In this document: one piece after another, positions 31,723 to 35,910 of the stretch
Layout of the letters: each line of letters opens with the position of its first letter
How positions within the stretch are numbered: position 1 is the stretch's first letter
Assembly (NCBI GenBank): GCA_947302045.1
Contig: CAMYUQ010000008.1
Location: forward strand, 1-35,910
Origin: an uncultured Clostridia bacterium
GTDB taxonomy: Bacteria > Bacillota > Clostridia > Oscillospirales > CAG-272
DNA length: 35,910 bases
Direction: 5' to 3'
Program-made: the position numbers and the translations under genes
Notes under the pieces: generated by a model
What the model was told of the DNA's origin: nothing
Databases searched by the model: none
The model's input: the letters and a program-made list of their open reading frames with translations, nothing else

Positions 31723-32583
31723 ATGGGTGAAAAAAGTGGAATGATGGAAAACGTGACCGCGCCCGGCGTCGGAGATCTGGTGCGGATTGAGCACCACCTT
31801 GTCGGAGACGAGCTATGGGATCCGGTCGTTCTGCATTGGCATGACTACTGTGAATTCGAGTTGGTCACCTCAGGAGAAGGAATCCACACCCTGAACAACC
31901 GTACCATTCTGCTCGGCAGAGGTTCGGCGTTTTTGTGTATGCTTGACGACTTCCACACGCTGAAAAACGATGACGGAACGATCATGGAGCTCATCAATTT
32001 CAAGTTTCCAGAGTCGCTTATCAAGCCGAACGTTTTGAAAAAGCTATATGCCATCGCAAACCGCAGATATTGCCGGTTTGGGGAAGAACAACTGCGCCGG
32101 CTCCTGCCCCTGATCTCCCTCTTTGAAGAGATCCAAGAAGCAAAATATCCGGATAAAGACCTCAAACGCGAGTTGATCGAATCCATGCTCAACCAAATTC
32201 TGATCCTGTTTCTTTTCCAGATCCCGGATGAAAATGACAGCGCGACCGGAAACCGGGAAGAATCCCGGATGCAAAAAGCGATCATTTACATTCACAAAAA
32301 TTTCAAGGAAAATATCTCGGTTTACGACGTTGCGAAACATATCGACCTGTCGGTCAATTACTTCTCTACCGTGTTCAGAAGAAAAACCGGACAGAAATTT
32401 TCGTCGTACCTGGTCGATCTGCGTCTGAACTATGCGCGAAGTCTGATCGAATTCAAACATATGGGAAAAGTTTCCGAGATCGCCCGTCTTTCCGGATTCT
32501 ATTCAGATTCCTACTTCATCCGGGCTTTCAAACAAAAATTCGGGATTACGCCGAAAGAAATGATCGTAAAAGAAAATCAATAA
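31723..32583 (+). CDS. AraC family transcriptional regulator
   Basis: A 286-residue regulator with an N-terminal cupin-type sensor (HWHDYCEFELVTSGEG, around 30-45, metal- or sugar-binding barrel of the family) and a C-terminal double helix-turn-helix domain about 183-282 (YDVAKHIDLSVNYFSTVFRR, IARLSGFYSDSYFIRAFKQK, FGITPKEM). Start ATG 31723 is preceded by AAAGGAGG at 8 nt; a TTG at 31702 in frame overlaps that site. It most likely senses a sugar and activates the downstream glycosidase genes. It lies divergent from the secretion cluster with back-to-back promoters about 106 bp apart, so it may also control that cluster (inference). Confidence 0.93.
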   Translation: MGEKSGMMENVTAPGVGDLVRIEHHLVGDELWDPVVLHWHDYCEFELVTSGEGIHTLNNRTILLGRGSAFLCMLDDFHTLKNDDGTIMELINFKFPESLIKPNVLKKLYAIANRRYCRFGEEQLRRLLPLISLFEEIQEAKYPDKDLKRELIESMLNQILILFLFQIPDENDSATGNREESRMQKAIIYIHKNFKENISVYDVAKHIDLSVNYFSTVFRRKTGQKFSSYLVDLRLNYARSLIEFKHMGKVSEIARLSGFYSDSYFIRAFKQKFGITPKEMIVKENQ

Positions 32584-32599
32584 GGAGAGCCAAGCAACC

Positions 32600-34693
32600 A
32601 TGTTTTTCCGGAACTATCATTTTCGGTCGGCATTGCCGATTTGGGAAGACGGAAAAGACCGTGAAATGAATTACACACTGCGATTCGTTTCGGATCTTCC
32701 CTCCGGTCGTCCCACCCGGCTCTTTTTGGCGTGTTGCAGTCAATACCGCGTGTTCGTGGACGGTGCGTTCATTTGTGCCGGCCCCGCAAGAGCCGGAAAA
32801 GGGTTCTTCCGCGTCGATGAAATAACCCTTCCGGCAGGAGAGCAGGTTTCTGTTCTTGTTTCAAACAGCTACTGCAAAAGCTTTGAATTTCAAAAACAGC
32901 CCGCTTTTTTTTGTGCGGAATTGGCAGACGGTGAAGAAATCATTGCGGCGACCGGTCGCTTCGGATGGAAAACCCTTTCTGTTCCCGAACGGTTGCAAAA
33001 GGTACAGCGCTACTCCGTGCAACGCGGCTTTTGCGAAGTGTATGATCTCTCCCGGTCAGCCGACGCGACAGACGTCCCTGTGAAAAATTGCGAAGAAAAA
33101 CACTTTATCGAACGGGGCATTCCTTTTCCGGCATTTCCGGTAGAATCTGCTGTTTGTTTGGAAAAAGGATACGTAGAAAACCATCCGTGCGAAACGCATT
33201 ACAGTGACCGGTCGATTGTGAAAGCCGGAAATCCGAAATACGATGGCTTCCCTTCCGACCGACTGGAACGTTGCTCGGTATGGGAGGCAGAAGATTTATC
33301 TTTGAAAAAAAGTTCGGACTGTTGCTCTTTTCCTCAGTCATTGGAAGAAGAATACCTCCGGGTAAAGTTTTCCGCCAATCTTTCCGGCATGATCGGGTTG
33401 GAGCTGTTCTGCAAGTCGGATGCAGACCTTTACCTGACGTTCGATGAGATCCTCTCGGGCGAAAAAATTGATTATACAAGAATGGAATGTTCCAACGTCG
33501 TTGCGTATCATCTGGTCGGCGGAAAACACTATTCCCTGCTGACCTTTGAGATTTATACCATGCAATATCTGGACATTCTGGTAAAAAGCGGTTCCGTCAC
33601 GGTTGAAAGCGTCTGTTTACACCGGGTAGAATTTGACAGGAACAGAATCGTTTGCAAGCTCAAAGCGACCGCAGATCACCAGCTCCGGAAGCTTTATGAA
33701 GCAGCGGTTTCTACCTTCTGTCAAAACGCCATAGACATTTTTACAGACTGTCCTTCACGCGAACGGGCGGGTTGGCTTTGCGACAGCTTCTTCACCTCCC
33801 GCGTGGAGCACCTTCTTACCGGTAAAAATTTGATCGAGAATAATTTTCTTTCTAATTTTGGAATGGTGGAACGATTTGAGGGTTTGCCGGATGGGATGCT
33901 GCCGATGTGCTATCCTGCCGATCCGCAGAATGCCGATTCTTTCATCCCCAACTGGGCGATATGGTTTTTTATTGAACTTTCCGAATATTGCAAACGAACA
34001 AGTAACGTTGCAATGGCAGACGCATTCAAAGAAAAGGCACTCGCACTTCTTTCCTATTTCCGTCAGTTTGAAAATTCGGACGGGCTATTGGAAAAACTAC
34101 CCGGATGGATCTTTGTTGAATGGTCAAGGTGCAATCAACTCGTGCAGGACATCAATTATCCGACGAATATGCTTTACTACCTGTTCAAGCGGGTACTCTT
34201 TGAACTTTACGGGATTTCTTCCTTGTCCGAGGAAGCCGCACGTTTGAAAGTTGCAATTCGAACGCAGAGCAAATGCGGTCATTTCTTTGTAGAAAACGCC
34301 GTTTACGACACACACGGGGTCGCAAAACTGTCCGGTGAGATCACAGAAACCTGCCAGTATTACGCCTTCTTTACCGGGGTTGCCACCTTGGAGGAAGACG
34401 CCGCGTTATGGGAGATTTTGTGCCGTGATTTCGGTTCTGAGCGTCAGCTGACCGATAAGTGGAAGGAAATTTGGCCATCGAACGCATTCATCGGGAACTA
34501 CCTTCGTTTGGAGTTGCTTGATCGCGCAAAAGAGTACGAAAAGCTTGAACGAAACATCCGGGGTTATTGTGTTAAAATGGCAGAAAGAACCGGAACGCTA
34601 TGGGAACACGATAAAGAAAAGGCAAGCTGTAATCACGGCTTTGCCTCTCACGTCCTTGTCTGGCTGGATCATCTTGGATATTTAACTACATAA
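32600..34693 (+). CDS. GH78-like alpha-L-rhamnosidase family protein
   Basis: A 697-residue protein with N-terminal beta-sandwich domains (1 to about 345) and an (alpha/alpha)6 barrel. The signature DCPSRERAGWLCDS (383-396) matches the family's DCPQRER-GW-GD motif with the catalytic Glu retained (E388). Further parts are FIPNWAIWFFIELSEYC and GWIFVEWSRC. It is shorter than classic GH78 enzymes (about 850-1000 residues), missing some accessory domains, and without signal peptide. It probably removes terminal rhamnose or a related deoxy sugar inside the cell. It starts 16 nt after the AraC stop; AAGGAG is about 12 nt before the ATG, partly within the AraC end. It forms an operon with the GH43 gene. 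Confidence 0.82.
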   Translation: MFFRNYHFRSALPIWEDGKDREMNYTLRFVSDLPSGRPTRLFLACCSQYRVFVDGAFICAGPARAGKGFFRVDEITLPAGEQVSVLVSNSYCKSFEFQKQPAFFCAELADGEEIIAATGRFGWKTLSVPERLQKVQRYSVQRGFCEVYDLSRSADATDVPVKNCEEKHFIERGIPFPAFPVESAVCLEKGYVENHPCETHYSDRSIVKAGNPKYDGFPSDRLERCSVWEAEDLSLKKSSDCCSFPQSLEEEYLRVKFSANLSGMIGLELFCKSDADLYLTFDEILSGEKIDYTRMECSNVVAYHLVGGKHYSLLTFEIYTMQYLDILVKSGSVTVESVCLHRVEFDRNRIVCKLKATADHQLRKLYEAAVSTFCQNAIDIFTDCPSRERAGWLCDSFFTSRVEHLLTGKNLIENNFLSNFGMVERFEGLPDGMLPMCYPADPQNADSFIPNWAIWFFIELSEYCKRTSNVAMADAFKEKALALLSYFRQFENSDGLLEKLPGWIFVEWSRCNQLVQDINYPTNMLYYLFKRVLFELYGISSLSEEAARLKVAIRTQSKCGHFFVENAVYDTHGVAKLSGEITETCQYYAFFTGVATLEEDAALWEILCRDFGSERQLTDKWKEIWPSNAFIGNYLRLELLDRAKEYEKLERNIRGYCVKMAERTGTLWEHDKEKASCNHGFASHVLVWLDHLGYLTT

Positions 34694-34731
34694 TTTTTTG
34701 GGAAATCACTTTGAAAATACGGAGGAAAATC

Positions 34732-35564
34732 ATGCTGAAACGGGAAGAGATTCGCATCCGGGATCCGTTCATTCTGCCGGATCGCAACAGCGGTTACTAC
34801 TATATGTACGGTACAACTGCTCTGGAACAGGACTGCATTCGTGCAGGAGATACATTTTCTGTCTATCGCACGTCCGATCTGGAAAATTTTGAGGATCCGA
34901 AAGTTGTTTTCCGCGGAAGCGATATCGGCTTCTGGGCAGATCACGATTTCTGGGCGCCGGAGGTTCATTTTTATAACGGAAAATATTATCTGTTCGGAAG
35001 CTGTAAGGCGGATAGAAAATGCCGTGGCACGCATATTTTCGTTTGCAACACACCGGACGGCGTCTTTGTGCCGGTCTCCGAAAAGCCGATCACCCCGGAT
35101 GATTGGGAATGCCTGGACGGTACGCTCTGGGTAGAGGACAAAACTCCCTACATCGTGTTCAGCCATGAGTGGTTGCAGATCAAAGACGGCGAAGTGTGGG
35201 CGATGCCTCTTTTGCCCGACCTGAGTGCGCCTGCTGAAAAGCCGTTTCTGCTGTTCCACGCCTCGGATAATCCCTTTGTCACCGAACGGGAAACGGCAAT
35301 TATGTTACCGACGGACCGTTCCTGTTTTGCGAGAACGGAAAGCTCCGCATGATTTGGTCAAGTTTCCGCGATAGTCGTTATCTTGTTCTGGAAGCAGAAA
35401 GCGAAAGTGGCTCGGTCACGGGACCTTGGCGACACTTCGACAGTCGCTTCCCGTTTGACGGCGGGCACGCCATGGTGTTTGAAAAATTCGACGGGACGCG
35501 CATGATCTCTCTCCACAGCCCAAACAAAGCAGGGCTGGAACGCGCTGTGTTCCTACCATATTAG
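34732..35564 (+). pseudogene. Glycoside hydrolase family 43, disrupted by a frameshift
   Basis: Start ATG 34732 with GGAGG six bases upstream. The first frame encodes GH43 signs: IRDPFILPDRNSGYYYMYG (catalytic base Asp), FWAPEVHFYNGKYYLFGS and LWVEDKTPYIVFSHEW (the general-acid Glu region of the five-bladed propeller). This frame is lost near 35298-35303 and ends at 35352. The family sequence continues in another frame from about 35301 (YVTDGPFLFCENGKLRMIWS) through GGHAMVFEKFDG and HSPNK to a stop at 35564. One inserted base would restore a 277-residue protein, slightly short for GH43. Either a real inactivating deletion or a sequencing/assembly indel; no slippery sequence for programmed shifting is seen. 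Intact, it would be an intracellular arabinofuranosidase or xylosidase-type enzyme. Confidence 0.85.
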
Positions 35565-35742
35565 GATAATGAAAAGTCGCTACTACTGAAAAAGCTTTTG
35601 AAAAATCAAATTGTTTCATCGGTATAACGTGGCTTGATTCGCCAAAGCATTTTTCTCCGTTTCGTACAGTCCGACTTTGTTTAACGATTTTTTCGCATGG
35701 TAATAAATAAAAAATTGCCCCGCAGGAATCAAAGAAAAAAGG

Positions 35743-35779
35743 GGAAAGCTGTTCTACATGAACGGCTTTCCGAATTTTT
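35743..35779 (+). terminator. Intrinsic terminator of the AraC/GH78/GH43 operon
   Basis: A 12-bp stem GGAAAGCTGTTC / GAACGGCTTTCC (one T-G pair) with loop TACAT is followed by GAATTTTTGG. Stem and loop resemble the terminator at 5086-5124. The stretch 35565-35742 before it holds no ORF or motif I can support. Confidence 0.82.
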
Positions 35780-35851
35780 GGAAAATTGATGCCAGAATGA
35801 TGCTCTTTTGATGCTGTACCAAACGGAACAGATCAGAACAGAAAGAACGGT

Positions 35852-35860
35852 TGGTATAAT
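35852..35860 (+). promoter_or_regulatory. Possible extended -10 promoter for a gene beyond the window
   Basis: TGGTATAAT (an extended -10, TGnTATAAT) sits 50 bp from the right edge, after the operon terminator. No good -35 element is seen 17 bp upstream. Confidence 0.35.
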
Positions 35861-35910
35861 AAGGCGGTTTGGAATGGTTTTTTCTATAAAAGAGGATTCT
35901 GAGCCAAGCA

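Noticed and set aside
35565..35742. A second copy of the 97-residue gene before the similar terminator at 35743
   Set aside because: Only the terminator stem and a short GGAATCAAA segment are alike; the preceding bases have stops in all frames and no similarity to the ORF.

Overview
The window looks like chromosomal DNA from an uncultured gut-type Clostridia (Bacillota). The evidence is moderate GC, AAGGAG-type ribosome binding sites before almost every gene, sigma-A promoters with 16-17 bp spacers, lipobox lipoproteins and family types (GH36, AEC permeases, glycyl radical enzyme, AraC regulators) typical of that group. No RNA genes, CRISPR array, phage genes or transposase were found. The content is that of a carbohydrate-utilisation and secretion locus.

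Left part (1-15.3 kb). A minus-strand pair encodes a metallophosphoesterase and a glycyl radical enzyme cut by the window edge. A divergent plus-strand GH3 beta-glycosidase follows, then an isolated 97-residue unknown gene with its own consensus promoter and terminator. A roughly 10-kb minus-strand operon then runs from 15.1 kb down to 5.1 kb: GH28-like beta-helix hydrolase, neutral-ceramidase-like protein, D-galactonate dehydratase (DgoD), type I phosphodiesterase, KDPG/KDPGal aldolase, a broken 3' remnant of a second phosphodiesterase, two tandem AEC permeases and a GH36 alpha-galactosidase. Together they suggest uptake and cleavage of a galactose- and sugar-acid-containing glycan or glycolipid, with entry through 2-keto-3-deoxy sugar acids; no matching kinase is in the window. 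The metallophosphoesterase operon and the GH28 operon share a near-identical promoter plus leader of about 93 bp, so they are probably co-regulated.

Middle part (15.3-31.5 kb). About 16 kb of minus-strand genes encode almost only exported proteins. Three very large secreted proteins (997, 1473 and 790 residues) carry 2, 3 and 1 copies of a roughly 209-residue discoidin-like module, a GLUG-like beta-helix region and a shared C-terminal domain; the middle one also ends in an endonuclease/exonuclease/phosphatase (EEP) domain. Each is preceded by its own tiny gene (46, 42 and 46 codons) for peptides sharing an MK-x(1-2)-Y start and a central DI(L/I)T-x-S motif. This threefold [micropeptide + giant secreted protein] unit is the most unusual feature here. 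Downstream are an EEP lipoprotein, an ABC solute-binding lipoprotein without permease genes, a smaller GLUG-repeat secreted protein and a small Thr/Pro/Glu-rich lipoprotein.

Right part (31.5-35.9 kb). Divergently, an AraC regulator, a GH78-like alpha-L-rhamnosidase and a frameshifted GH43 glycosidase form a short plus-strand operon closed by a strong terminator. The AraC promoter and the promoter of the 16-kb secretion cluster lie back to back, so the regulator may control both sides.

All assignments come from reading motifs by eye; no database search was possible.
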